Assembly (NCBI GenBank): GCA_001184395.1
Contig: LFLF01000011.1
Location: 1 to 46,782 of the forward strand
DNA from: Candidatus Paraburkholderia calva
Lineage (GTDB): Bacteria > Pseudomonadota > Gammaproteobacteria > Burkholderiales > Burkholderiaceae
Length of the DNA stretch: 46,782 bases
Direction: 5' to 3'
Numbering within the stretch: position 1 is the first letter of the stretch; every line of letters begins with the position of its first letter. A program made the translations under genes and the position numbers. Positions 19,791-28,692 of this stretch are shown piece by piece. Under the pieces are notes generated by a model, which was not told the origin of the DNA, searched no databases, and saw only the letters and a list, made by a program, of their open reading frames with translations.

Positions 19791-20875
19791 CGCTTTGCAC
19801 AGTACCACCACTTAGCATCATCGTAGAGCGTTTGCCCCTCATATTCACGGACGGTATCGAGCACCGAAACTACGTCGTGCGTGAAATGGCTGCGCGGACG
19901 ATTTACGTGATGTTCTACGCCGGCGCGGTGGAAGGTTCGGGCAAATGGATACGTCCTAGCCAAGTGACAGATATGAGCGACGATCAAGCCGCCCGGACGG
20001 ACGAGGACAGCCGTCGAGCATGGGTCGCAAACTCCATGTCCACCAAGAAGGTGCGACCTGCAGGGGCGTGGTACGCCCCAAACAGCCGTGAGCCGGTGCG
20101 CGACGAGACCATTCGAACGGGATTGATCCCTTGCCGTGCCGTGATCGAGCGTACCGGTGTACCCACCACGTCCGCGAAGCCAAAGTACGCGTTGAACGCA
20201 GCGTTTGCCTCGCTGTTCAACCCTGAACTGACGGATGAGGCGCTCGATCACGCGGTCCAGGCCTGGCAAGCCGCGCACCTGTCCAAAGCTGCGATGTCGC
20301 GCGTTCGCTTGATGAAGCAAGGTGCCGCGGTCGCGAAGGATACCGTGCCCGTGACTTTTCCAAACGGGGAAACGCGATCGCTTTCCCCCGGCCCGTCGAG
20401 CGTCATCGCGAAGGCGGTGATCGAAGTGTTCGCACCGCGTTTCCTGAAGCAGCCGACTGTGCTTTGGCTCTCTGAATCCGGGAACAAAGTCGTGGCGCGC
20501 GACGAAAATCTGGCCAACGCACTCGGCTTGAAGATCGATGCGACCAAGGCGCTGCCCGACATCATCTTCGTTGACCTAGGAGCGGATGCCGGCGGAACAG
20601 ACATGCTGGTGGTGTTCACGGAAGTGGTGGCGTCGGATGGTCCCATCAACCGCGAGCGCAAGGTTACGCTGACCGCGATGGCCTTGGAAGCGGGGTTTGA
20701 CGAGCGCCACCTTGGGTTTCTCACTGCGTATCTGGACCGTTCAGGTCAGCCGTTTCGGAAAAGCATCTCCGAACTGGCGTGGGGATCGTACGCTTGGTGC
20801 GCTTCGGAGCCAGATCACATCATGGAACTCTGGGCAGGCCACGCACGAAAGCTATCCGATGGAACATTGGAATAA
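19787..20875 (+). CDS. BsuBI/PstI-like type II restriction endonuclease
   Basis: A 362-residue endonuclease. The C-terminal half has the family core: LPDIIFVDLG (about 256-265), VVFTEVVASDGPINRERK (275-292), HLGFLTAYLDRS (308-319) and SELAWGSYAWCASEPD (328-343). The Asp of PD and the Glu of FTEV fit a PD-(D/E)xK-type nuclease site. The N-terminal half (HRNYVVREMAARTIYVMFYA) corresponds to the helical domain. The GTG start overlaps the methyltransferase stop (GTGA), so the two are translationally coupled with the methylase first, which protects the host. Related enzymes cut CTGCAG. The gene is intact. Confidence 0.92.
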   Translation: MTLCTVPPLSIIVERLPLIFTDGIEHRNYVVREMAARTIYVMFYAGAVEGSGKWIRPSQVTDMSDDQAARTDEDSRRAWVANSMSTKKVRPAGAWYAPNSREPVRDETIRTGLIPCRAVIERTGVPTTSAKPKYALNAAFASLFNPELTDEALDHAVQAWQAAHLSKAAMSRVRLMKQGAAVAKDTVPVTFPNGETRSLSPGPSSVIAKAVIEVFAPRFLKQPTVLWLSESGNKVVARDENLANALGLKIDATKALPDIIFVDLGADAGGTDMLVVFTEVVASDGPINRERKVTLTAMALEAGFDERHLGFLTAYLDRSGQPFRKSISELAWGSYAWCASEPDHIMELWAGHARKLSDGTLE

Positions 20876-21212
20876 CCTTCGGCGTGGCGTTCAGCCGAGC
20901 AAACCCCGTCCGGGTAGCTGAGTCGACCCCATGACAAGCGACTCCAACAATTCGGCGTGGTTCCTGCCGGGGATCGCGGATGCCGAAAAATGCGCGACGA
21001 CCTGACCTGGGCAGTAACCGCGCTGCGCGATCGCAAAGGCATCCGCGAAGTCAACATGGGCCGGGTTTGAGCGCCCTACGGACCGATGACACAGTGCTAG
21101 AATAAGACAGCATCTTTTGATGCCGGAAGGACCCCTGCGCTGCGGGGTTCCCCGGCTCAGGCGTTCACCGATCCTCAAGACTGGAGTACGCCCATATGAA
21201 GAGGCAGAGAAG
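20876..21212 (+). other. Region after the restriction genes, probable gene remnant
   Basis: A short frame from 20931 (MTSDSNNSAWFLPGIADAEK) soon stops, and a second frame reads RDDLTWAVTALRDRKGIREV to a TGA at 21068. They may be pieces of one dead gene that I cannot name. At about 21128-21152 a CCCC-TGCGCTG-CGGGG hairpin is present and could end or attenuate transcription. Confidence 0.3.
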
Positions 21213-21449
21213 ATGCAGAAGTTGCATATGGCCCTTAAATCGTTCCATGAACGGCTGCGGGGCCGGCTCGATGGCAAGAAAATCTGGAAAAAGTAATTTC
21301 GCAAAGTCGGGTTGGTTTTGATTGGTCTCGGTTTAACGGGACCGTTCATCAACGGCAAGGTCGGCATGTGGCCCTTCGCAATAATTGGGCTGGTATTTGA
21401 ACTGCTGAGCTTGATGGAGGACTTCCCAAAGGAGGATGACGATGTCTGA
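21213..21449 (+). pseudogene. Small membrane protein with in-frame stop
   Basis: The frame MQKLHMALKSFHERLRGRL ends in a TAA at 21294-21296, and the same frame continues with VGLVLIGLGLTGPFING and WPFAIIGLVFELLSL, two likely membrane helices, then an acidic tail (EDFPKEDDDV) to 21449. The stop overlaps the next gene by 8 bases. The acidic end encodes the ribosome site AAAGGAGG of the next gene. Unknown function; if the TAA is real, only the 27-residue N-terminal piece is made. Confidence 0.45.
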
Positions 21450-21696
21450 AGGAACTGTCACCAACCTGATTCTGTGCGGTGTTCTGGTTGTGGGATTCGG
21501 ATTTGCTTTCTGGTTTAACGAAATCCTTCCGGGTGATCGACGTTCATCGAGTAAGCGGAAGACCAATCCCACTAGGGACACTGGCCGCACGAAAACAGGG
21601 ACATTTTGTCCCTGTTTTTGGGGCGTACCGTCGGCTCGCCGCCACCTCCATAGCGTTAAAGGCGCCCGCCGGGGATATGCATCCTGTATGGAATAA
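21442..21696 (+). CDS. Small single-pass membrane protein, unknown
   Basis: An 84-residue frame. The ATG at 21442 lies 7 bases after AAAGGAGG; the ATG at 21436 is too close to that site. One hydrophobic helix (VTNLILCGVLVVGFGFAFWF, about residues 5-24) is followed by a basic, Ser/Lys/Arg-rich tail. A perfect hairpin terminator lies inside the 3' part of the frame (from 21592), so the last 30 or so codons may be an extension created by loss of the original stop. It overlaps the preceding small membrane gene, which suggests they were expressed together. I do not recognise the family. Confidence 0.5.
   Translation: MSEGTVTNLILCGVLVVGFGFAFWFNEILPGDRRSSSKRKTNPTRDTGRTKTGTFCPCFWGVPSARRHLHSVKGARRGYASCME
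21592..21622 (+). terminator. Strong hairpin terminator
   Basis: AAAACAGGGACA and TGTCCCTGTTTT form a perfect 12-bp stem around TTT and run into TTTTTGG. It fits a Rho-independent terminator in either direction, between the two small membrane genes (plus) and the receptor gene (minus). Confidence 0.8.
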
Positions 21697-21708
21697 CACC
21701 AAACACTC

Positions 21709-23244
21709 TCAGTTTACCCGAAAAACGCTGACACGCTCGACGAGGCGTTGCGTCTGGTCGTGGAGTGCACCAGCGGCTGCAGCAGCTTGTTCGACGAGTG
21801 CAACGTTCTGTTGCGTTACTTCGTCCATCTGTGTTACAGCTTGGTTAACCTGTTCGATACCCTGTTGCTGTTCGTGCGACGCCACCGCAATCTCAGTCAT
21901 CAGACTGGATACGCGACGTACCGCAGACACCACCTCTTCGATCGTACGGCCTGCTTCGTTCACCTGAGTCGTACCCGCTTGCACGCGAACTACCGAATCA
22001 TCGATCAACTCTTTGATTTCCTTCGCCGCAGTTGCTGATCGCTGAGCTAGCACACGAACCTCTCCTGCCACCACAGCGAAGCCGCGCCCTTGCTCGCCAA
22101 CACGCGCGGCTTCAACTGCTGCATTCAATGCAAGAATATTTGTCTGAAACGCAATTCCTTCGATGGTACCGATGATGTCCGCCACGCGCCCCGAACTGTC
22201 AGAGATTTCGCGCATCGTACTCACCACGCGTCCAACTACTTCTCCGCTTAGCACGGCGACTTTGGAAGCGTCTGACGCCAGTTCGTTTCCCTGCTTAGCA
22301 CTTTCGGCATTCTGACGAACGGTCACCGTCAGTTGTTCCATGCTTGCCGCAGTTTCCTGCAGCGATGCGGCCTGCTCTTCGGTGCGAGAGCTGAGGTCAG
22401 TATTGCCGGCTGCGATTTCGCTCGTTGCTGTTGCGATCGTGTCAGAGCCTTGGCGCACATCGCGAACAATACTGCACAGGCTGTTGTTCATATCTTGAAG
22501 TGCGAGGAGCAACTGGCTCGTCTCATCCTTGCCCTGCGCCAAGACTTGTTGTGTCAAGTCTCCGGCCGCGATTGTCCGAGCGATGACAACCGCTTCGGAG
22601 ATAGGACCTGTGATGCTGCGTGTAATCAACCAGGCCAACGCGACGCCAAGAATCAGCGCAATGCAGCCCAAACCAGCCAGCAAGAGACGGCTGCTCTGAT
22701 AAAGGTCACTGATGGTCTGCGTCGCCTTGCCTGTTTGACTTACTTGGAACTGGTTTATGTCGTCCAGCGTTGCCTTGTAGGCCACCAGCACTGGCAACAG
22801 TTCCTTGTTGAGGGATTGAATCGCTTCACCATGTTGACCCTGGGCGTTTAAATTCAGTATTTTGTCGAGACCATATTTATAAGCATTATTCTGTTCGAGA
22901 AGTCTGTCGCGGACCTCAGGTCGAGCCAGCGTCTTTGACAAAAAATCTACTTCTTTCGACAAATCGTCCCTAGACGATTTGATAACCAGCAGCGAGCTCT
23001 TCTGTATTTCTTGATCTTCGCTCAGCAGAAGGTTTCGGATGGCGATTGCGACCTTGTTAAGGTTCTCCCTTGCGGCATCTGCATGTAGCAAACGCGGAAG
23101 ATTCATATCGTTGACAAAAGTCACCTGGTCGTTCAGTCGGCCGAGCATCGTAATGCCGACGCCCACCATCAATGCCGAAAGCAGCAACATTGCAGCAAAC
23201 GACAGCCCAAGTCTCATTCCTATCTTGAAATCTGCGAAGCGCAT
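21709..23244 (-). CDS. Methyl-accepting chemotaxis protein, intact
   Basis: A 511-residue receptor. The first transmembrane helix is at about residues 12-33 ([20 protein letters not shown]), followed by a four-helix-bundle-type periplasmic sensor with no named ligand. The second helix is at about 187-208 ([21 protein letters not shown]), then a HAMP linker ([20 protein letters not shown]). The cytoplasmic domain has the signalling hairpin [19 protein letters not shown], which contacts CheA and CheW, and [17 protein letters not shown] near the methylation region. In the hairpin tip region AARVGEQ and EVRVLAQ replace the usual AARAGEQ and EVRSLAQ. The ATG at 23244 fits. It is unusual cargo for a conjugative element and is undamaged in a region of broken genes. 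Confidence 0.95.
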   Translation of the reverse strand: MRFADFKIGMRLGLSFAAMLLLSALMVGVGITMLGRLNDQVTFVNDMNLPRLLHADAARENLNKVAIAIRNLLLSEDQEIQKSSLLVIKSSRDDLSKEVDFLSKTLARPEVRDRLLEQNNAYKYGLDKILNLNAQGQHGEAIQSLNKELLPVLVAYKATLDDINQFQVSQTGKATQTISDLYQSSRLLLAGLGCIALILGVALAWLITRSITGPISEAVVIARTIAAGDLTQQVLAQGKDETSQLLLALQDMNNSLCSIVRDVRQGSDTIATATSEIAAGNTDLSSRTEEQAASLQETAASMEQLTVTVRQNAESAKQGNELASDASKVAVLSGEVVGRVVSTMREISDSSGRVADIIGTIEGIAFQTNILALNAAVEAARVGEQGRGFAVVAGEVRVLAQRSATAAKEIKELIDDSVVRVQAGTTQVNEAGRTIEEVVSAVRRVSSLMTEIAVASHEQQQGIEQVNQAVTQMDEVTQQNVALVEQAAAAAGALHDQTQRLVERVSVFRVN

Positions 23245-23300
23245 GTTGACGGTTTCCCTTTTACTCGTATCTCAGTGGTAAACGACCAATCTCCGTCAAT

Positions 23301-23334
23301 CTTTACAAATTCCTTTGTAAAGTCCTTTGTAAAG
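23301..23334. promoter_or_regulatory. Inverted and direct 9-12 base repeats between receptor and recombinase
   Basis: CTTTACAAA (23301-23309) is the inverse of TTTGTAAAG (23314-23322), which is repeated at 23326-23334 within a tandem TCCTTTGTAAAG. Three half-sites in a divergent intergenic region look like an operator, about 57 bases upstream of the receptor start. Confidence 0.55.
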
Positions 23335-23382
23335 CAATTGCGTTCGCCCATAGCCTGCGGCGACGATTGCCGCACTTCTCAT

Positions 23383-23413
23383 TTACTATTGGTAAATACA
23401 TTATCAATAGTAA
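23383..23413. promoter_or_regulatory. Perfect 9-bp inverted repeat upstream of the recombinase region
   Basis: TTACTATTG and CAATAGTAA are exact inverse copies separated by 13 AT-rich bases, 38 bases before the ATG at 23452. It could be a regulator operator or a recombinase binding site. Confidence 0.5.
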
Positions 23414-23451
23414 CGTTAGAATTCTGTAGGTGAGCTTTTTCGGGGATTCGG

Positions 23452-23707
23452 ATGGCGCAGCTGGCAATCAAGGGAGCAAGCGGCAAAATGGGCACCCAAC
23501 ATGAGGCAGACACAGGGCGTAAGGCAGACACAGGGCGGTTGTGTCGATCAGTCAGTCTCAAAGCAAGCGACGATGGTAAAACTGTGCTTCTAATCGAGGT
23601 CAATGAACGCAAGGTGGGCATCCAGCGTGAATATCGGTTTGAGATCACCACGGGCGAGCTGATTGCCCTTGTTCGCGCCCACGGCGCAGAACTGCCCGGA
23701 GAAAACC
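23452..23707 (+). CDS. Small protein preceding the recombinase, unknown
   Basis: From ATG 23452 the frame encodes MAQLAIKGASGKMGTQ, a short in-frame duplication (EADTGRKADTGR, 18-base period) and a compact domain (VSLKASDDGKTVLLIEVNER, REYRFEITTGELIALVRAHG). I do not recognise it. The frame has no stop before the recombinase and merges with it, so either the original stop was lost or the two are normally fused. The 85 or so residues before 23707 are clearly distinct from the recombinase. Confidence 0.45.
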
Positions 23708-24646
23708 ATGTCCGTACGCAGACGCTACCTGAGCGCGAGCAGCGGCTCACGTCCGCACAGTTTCACCAGTTGGCGGACATGCCGCCCGAAGCCGAATGGT
23801 TCGCCAACCTCGACACAATCTGCGCACGCGTCGCGCCTATCAGGTCGATCTTCGCGACTTCATGGGATTCATCTCGATCAACGCGACCCGAAGACTTTCG
23901 CATCGTCACGCGAGCGCACGTTCTCGCATGGCGCAAGGTCCTCGAAGATCGCGCGCTGTCCGGGGCAAGCTCGCAGCGCTTTCTTCGCTCTTCGAATATC
24001 TGTGCGAAAAAACGCTGTGGACTTCAATCCGGTCAAGGGTGCAAAGCGGCCGAAGGTCGAGAGCAACGAAGGCAAGACGCCGGCACTCGGCGATCACCAA
24101 GCGCGCGTGCTGCTCGATGCGCCTGACCCCGCCACCCTCAAGGGCAAACGTGACCGGGCGTTGCTTTCAGTGCTGCTCTATCACGGGCTGCGATGCGAAG
24201 AGCTTTGCACGCTCAAGGTTCGCGATATTCATGCACGACGGGGCGTACTTCACCTTCGTGTTCATGGCAAAGGGAACAAGCTGCGCTACCTTCCATTGCA
24301 TGCAGGAAGCGCCAAACGCATTCATGCCTATCTCGAAGTAGCGGGACATAGCGATATGCCGAACGCGCCCCTCTTCTTGCCGGTACGCAGAAAAAACGGT
24401 GCAGCATTGACGGCTGATGGTGTCTACAAGACCGTGCTTGCCTACGCAGCTCGTGCCCAGATCGATGTGCAGGGTTTTGGCGTGCATAGCCTTCGTGCAA
24501 CGGCAGCCACCAATGCATTGGAACACGAAGCCGATATTGCCAAGGTTCAGGAATGGCTGGGCCATGCAAACATCGCCGCGACGCGAATTTATGACCGCCG
24601 CAAAAGCCGTCCGGAAGACTCGCCAACGTTTCGCGTTATTTACTGA
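23708..24646 (+). pseudogene. Tyrosine recombinase (XerC/D-like phage-type integrase), frameshifted
   Basis: A site-specific recombinase. The N-terminal DNA-binding part is split over frames: LTSAQFHQLADMPPEAEWFANL, then RTRRAYQVDLRDFMGFI, then RPEDFRIVTRAHVLAWRKVL, then RGKLAALSSLFEYLCEK. From about 24010 one frame holds the whole catalytic domain: the first Arg in LLYHGLRCEEL, HSLRATAATNAL, the GH of EWLGHANIA, and the nucleophile Tyr in RIYDRRKSRP. It ends FRVIY at 24646. There are about four frameshifts between 23730 and 24010. The ATG at 23708 is the likely original start. The family is common on Burkholderia plasmids and islands. Confidence 0.88.
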
Positions 24647-24680
24647 TCTTAATAACCGGCATCTTACAAGGGACGTTCAC

Positions 24681-25609
24681 ATGCCTAGCCTTATCGATAC
24701 CCCCGCCGCTCGCAAATGAGTGGACGAGGCATTGTATCGCCACCAACATGGAATATACGGAAAAATTGTGTCTGCCGTGATTTGGTCTGATATTCAAAAA
24801 ATCGATGGTAAGGCTTTGATCCGAATAGATCCCAATGCCCTGGTCGCTTCAATCAACAAATCACCATTTCTCGTCCTCCACAATCACGACCCAGGGTCAC
24901 CAAAAGGAAGAATACTGGAAAGTGCTCTTTTCAAAGGCGATCACGGCGAACATTTTGTCGTGGCCGTTTGGAGCCTATATGCGAGTGGCGAAGTACTTTC
25001 TTTTTGTGAGCTAAGCATCGACCTCAATTGCATCCGTCGCACCGCTAGACAGCATGCCATCCCCGCCCAAAGACGCATACATCGAGTTCGCGACAGACCC
25101 ACGAGAAGTAGACGAACGATGGTTTAAGAGAATCACCGAAAACGCCCCGCTTCGAGTCGAGCGAAAAAATCTTAATCACAATGCAGCCGAGTCAGTGCAA
25201 GAACTGATTCGGATCGGGCTTTCGTACGTGCTTCTTGTTTGGAATCCGTTCGTGAACGCGATTGGCTCTGAAGCAGGTAAAGTTACCTATATGGCTATTG
25301 ACAAATGGATACGAAAACTCCTTTCTATGCTGGCCGAGCGGAATGATCCGATACTCGCCATCCAATCGCACCAAAACGAGTGCCAAGTCTCTTTTATCTT
25401 TCGATGTAAAAACATCGAATTATTGTATCAGCGCATGGCACTGGATCAGATGTGGCCGTTCGGGCAGCACAATTGATCGAAAATTTTCAAGCGCAAGGCA
25501 TGGAAGCCGACGAATTGGCGTACGAGTTCGATAAAACCTCCCGCATGTGGCATCCATCTTACGCAATATTGAAAGACGGCAGGATCGTAAGACTAATTTC
25601 CGCAGCATG
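24681..25609 (+). pseudogene. Hypothetical element protein, frameshifted
   Basis: MPSLIDTPAARK ends in TGA at 24717, after which the same frame continues VDEALYRHQHGIYGKIVSAV, then SPFLVLHNHDPGSPKGRILE and HFVVAVWSLY. A frameshift near 25030 leads to SPPKDAYIEFATDPREVDER, QELIRIGLSYVLLVWNPFVN and a membrane-like or buried segment, and another near 25455 to AAQLIENFQAQGMEADELAY, ending VRLISAA at 25609. I cannot assign a family. The HNHDPGSPKGRI segment resembles the active-site region of HK97-type prohead proteases, but this is weak. Composition is more AT-rich than the host chromosome, which suggests transfer. Confidence 0.5.
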
Positions 25610-25649
25610 ACGAACTCAAGATCTGCTGCCTGCAAAACAACAACCGTGA

Positions 25650-25677
25650 TGTTGCAAAATTTAGGAGTTTTGCAACA
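25650..25677. terminator. 10-bp inverted repeat, possible terminator or operator
   Basis: TGTTGCAAAA and TTTTGCAACA are exact inverse copies separated by 8 bases, about 40 bases after the preceding gene stop. The stem is AT-rich and lacks a clean T-run, so an operator is equally possible. Confidence 0.5.
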
Positions 25678-25784
25678 CATTGAAACCGACTATTAACCTT
25701 GACTTGCCATTAATTAATATAGCCCTTCAGTTTGTATAGCAATCGCCGTAAGCCCGTATACGGAATGAAAAATGAGGGCTATGA

Positions 25785-26465
25785 AGTGAATATCACCAGT
25801 ACCACATCAAGCGCGTTGCTTTCAGCTGCGACCGACCAGTCGCTAACTTCTGCTGCGCTCATGCAACAACGGCAACAGACGGTTACGGACAGCGACGAAT
25901 CAACGACACCGATCGTCGTGAGTGCGTTTGATCCGGTTGCCGCTGCGGTTCGTGGAGCGAAATATGATGAAGCTTTCGCTGCCCCGCTTAGAATGGGCAA
26001 CGATGCTCGGAACATCGCTTATGCCTTGACCTCTTCAATGCGCGATGTAGTCTCAGAGCGGCCGGACCTCGCTAACGCACATTTCGATTTCCAGTCAAGC
26101 AATGGCACAATCCAGGTCACGTCCAAAGACATGAGTGCGAGCGACGTATCGTGGCTCCAAGGTAAGCTGAACGGCAATAGCTTATTGCTCATGCTTTCAA
26201 GGCCTATCATGATGATGCTGTGAGCAGCTATGCGAAGTGGTCAGAGGCGGATGGAATTCCGCTAACAGAATCACAGGTTCAGTCAGTTAGTGCAAAAACT
26301 GACAAGCTTGGAGGCTTCATGTCGCTTTTCCAGTCGCTCGGACAGGATGCACAGCGATATCAGATGAATGACGGATACTACAAGTCAGCGGACGAAGCAA
26401 AGTGGATCTCGGTCACGATCCAACCACTGCTTCAGGCTTTCTCAAGTTACGTCTGTAATACCTAA
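25785..26465 (+). pseudogene. Hypothetical Ser/Ala-rich protein, one frameshift
   Basis: GTG 25785 lies behind GAGGG and gives VNITSTTSSALLSAATDQSL. The product continues with VVSAFDPVAAAVRGAKYDEA and FDFQSSNGTIQVTSKDMSAS. One extra base near 26200 shifts the frame; the continuation FKAYHDDAVSSYAKWSEADG is in the frame of 26220 and ends QAFSSYVCNT at 26465. The whole protein would be about 226 residues. There is no signal peptide or membrane segment and I do not recognise the family. A hairpin terminator follows. Confidence 0.55.
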
Positions 26466-26522
26466 TTTCTTCCCCGACCGCAAAACCAAAACACTGGGGT
26501 TTTCCCAAACAGCGTAAGAAAA

Positions 26523-26556
26523 GAGGCCCGCACTAGCGTAGCGGTGCCTCCTTTAT
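26523..26556. terminator. Hairpin between convergent genes
   Basis: AGGC-C-CGC and GCG-GT-GCCT pair around ACTAGCGTA and run into CCTTT; the other side is AAAAGA. It probably serves as a bidirectional terminator between the genes ending at 26465 (plus) and 26556 (minus). Confidence 0.5.
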
Positions 26557-27939
26557 CAGTAGCGACCTAGGTACGTTTCGGAAAAGACATGCGTGAAGTA
26601 CGAATACGACGATGCAACTTTCGCTTGATTGTCGAGATAGGCGACCACGTAGGAATTTGGGTTGTAAGTAATTCGCCAATGATCGGCTGGATTACTAGTG
26701 GTTTTGAAATCCCCGGTGGTCGTTCCCTGCCCTTGACACACACCCACATTGACCGGAATCACAAGGTTCCCAGATACGTTTGTATACCCTGAGGTCGTGG
26801 TCAGGAGTGTTGCCGCGCCGGTCCTGCTTCGATCAAATGCCTTAACCATTATATGCTCGCCAGGGGCAAGCGTGTATTGCCTGTGTGGTCCCATGCGGCA
26901 ATCCCGGGAATAACGGTTCGAGCAACGTTTCCGTGCCCCGGCGCGAGATGACTGATGTTTTCGGTATCGAAGAACTGGTAAAAGCCCGCGATTCCTGCCC
27001 CGTCTGAAGTGCGAAGCAAATAAGTCTGCCCCGCTGCAGCCGATGATGCAGTGTCATACACACGCAACATCAACGTCGCGCCGGCCGACGAAGTTATGTT
27101 GTAGGAAGTTCCGGACGTAAGGGTTGCCCACGTGTTCGACTGCGTTTGGAGTTGAGCGGTCTGCGTTCCAGTACCGGTGAAAGTCAGCTTCGTTATTGTT
27201 TGCGTAGAGGGAGTTTTGATTGCGTAGCAGTCAACGTCTGCTACGGTATCGAGGTTCGCATTGGTAAGCTGGTTGCCCGTCAACTGAATTGGATGCAGGA
27301 TCGAATCGTTAGGCTCGTACGCGTCGTAACCAGTAGATCCGGTCACCTGAAACTGGAACGTCACACCGCTTGTTCCCTGCTGCAAATCGACAAGCAGGAG
27401 AAGACGAACCGGACCAGCGGGTATTCTCTTCACGATTTTAGTTTGTGAAGAATCAGCTTTCTTGTCCAGTAAGTCAAACTGCCATCCGCATTCACCTGCA
27501 CAAGATGTGCATCATGCTCTTCGTTGGCCGGAAGACTTGCAATGTAGGCCACGGTTTTCGTCTTGTCGGCCGCGACGAACTCGAAACAGTCTGTCTGACC
27601 GGATGGCGCCGTGGTAGCGTTATATACTGAACCAACCTGAATATCTGTACAGCCGGCCACAAGTGGAGCAACAGTAGTAGCTGCGCTGGGTGAAATGGAT
27701 GCCGTCTCCCGCAATTTACGAAGCGATTGGAACCGGCTGACAGGAAGGCTCCACGCCCGCACCGTACTTGCATGGGCCGCGGCGGACCTCAAACGAGTAA
27801 TCACCATCACCAGTGTGTCATCAGGAAAACTCACCCCTCAACGTGTGACTGCGTCAATAGTTGGGAGGGCGTCTGCACACACCTGTGTAGACGCCAGCAT
27901 GCCGACACCAAGCAATACTAATAAAGATTTGATCCGCAT
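26556..27939 (-). pseudogene. Secreted protein with two PPC-like beta domains, decayed
   Basis: ATG 27939 begins a signal peptide (MRIKSLLVLLGVGMLASTQVCA). A TGA at 27838-27840 interrupts the frame, which then continues VSFPDDTLVMVITRL. The first domain (YNATTAPSGQTDCFEFVAAD, VAYIASLPANEEHDAHLVQV) and the second (DAYEPNDSILHPIQLTGNQL, LDTVADVDCYAIKTPSTQTI) look like bacterial pre-peptidase C-terminal (PPC) domains, with the YEPNDS and DVDCYAI signatures. Frameshifts lie near 27465 and 26888. The C-terminal part (YTLAPGEHIMVKAF to FSETYLGRY) resembles a further beta domain. A role on the cell surface or as an exported factor is inferred; no catalytic domain is seen. Confidence 0.65.
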
Positions 27940-28283
27940 TGTTGTCACTCTCGCCTTGTTGGACGGCTCAAATGTTACGGTAATTTCCGCCAAAAAGATT
28001 AGCATGTCGCGATAATAATGCTCCGCGGAACTGGCTGGCGAGTATGTCAAATAATAGATAATTTCATAAATTAAAAAAACGCGCACGATAATCAAAATAC
28101 GGCTGATTTGCGCTCCTGTTCAATGACTTAACTATTTTTTTATTTACCTCCATATAATAATTTCAAATTATAGCACGATCTCCCTCGTAACGGCTAGGAC
28201 ATTCATCCGCGCATATGCGCTGGTTTTTTGCCTCGGCGACGCTGCGGCATCGACGTGAAAACGGCCGCATCGAGCGGCCGTCA
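27940..28283. other. AT-rich intergenic region
   Basis: Very AT-rich DNA from about 27950 to 28180, in clear contrast to its surroundings, with A/T tracts at 28030-28160. It probably contains the promoter of the PPC-domain gene and would attract H-NS-type silencing proteins. I see no gene. A hairpin terminator for the gene at 28284-28560 lies at 28256-28281. Confidence 0.5.
28256..28281 (-). terminator. Rho-independent terminator of the small gene upstream
   Basis: ACGGCCGC and GCGGCCGT are exact inverted copies (28261-28268, 28274-28281) around ATCGA; on the minus strand the stem is followed by TTTTC. It starts 3 bases after the presumed stop at 28284. Confidence 0.75.
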
Positions 28284-28560
28284 TCTAAACGTGCGAGCAA
28301 ACCGACCGAGCCGCGCGCTGCTGCTGCCGTATGCTGTTCCGTCAATCGTTCGGCTGGAACATACGTGCCTTTGATCGGAGGGGAAGCAACGAGGCGCGCC
28401 ACGTTGTCGTTGGTCACGCCACCAGTTACTGGAATCATGCCAATGACTTCGCCGCCTCGGTGAGTGCCCATGCCGCGACATTGAACACGATATCCTCGTC
28501 TCGCGAACCCTTCGCGGCGTAATACCATCCTGTGCACGGCGCAATGCTTTGAATTTTCAT
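28284..28560 (-). pseudogene. Hypothetical protein, frameshifted
   Basis: ATG 28560 gives MKIQSIAPCTGWYYAAKGSR, then VFNVAAWALTE. One lost base near 28440 moves the continuation GGEVIGMIPVTGGVTNDNVA, RLVASPPIKGTYVPAERLTE into another frame. A second frame change near 28320 is suggested by the stop at 28284-28286, which sits just ahead of the terminator. No membrane helix or signal peptide. I do not recognise the family. Confidence 0.55.
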
Positions 28561-28587
28561 AAGCGTCCTTTTAGTTAAGCCGGCCAA

Positions 28588-28615
28588 AAAAGCGGCCGCC
28601 GAAGCGGCCGCAAAA
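28588..28615. terminator. Symmetrical GC-rich hairpin with A and T flanks
   Basis: GCGGCCGC occurs at 28592-28599 and 28604-28611; being self-complementary, the two copies form an 8-bp stem around CGAA. AAAAAA precedes and AAAAA follows, so on the minus strand it reads as a stem followed by a T-run. It ends the H-NS-like gene. Confidence 0.75.
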
Positions 28616-28692
28616 ACTCCACCTTCCGAGGGCCGTTAAAAAATGGTGGAGTTCGAGAAAGGTTGCTGCGTGGCGTCGCGACGATTGCTGGA

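Noticed and set aside
20891-21367. Minus-strand frame of 158 codons after the restriction genes
   Set aside because: No ribosome site or recognisable motif; it overlaps plus-strand small genes with good ribosome sites.
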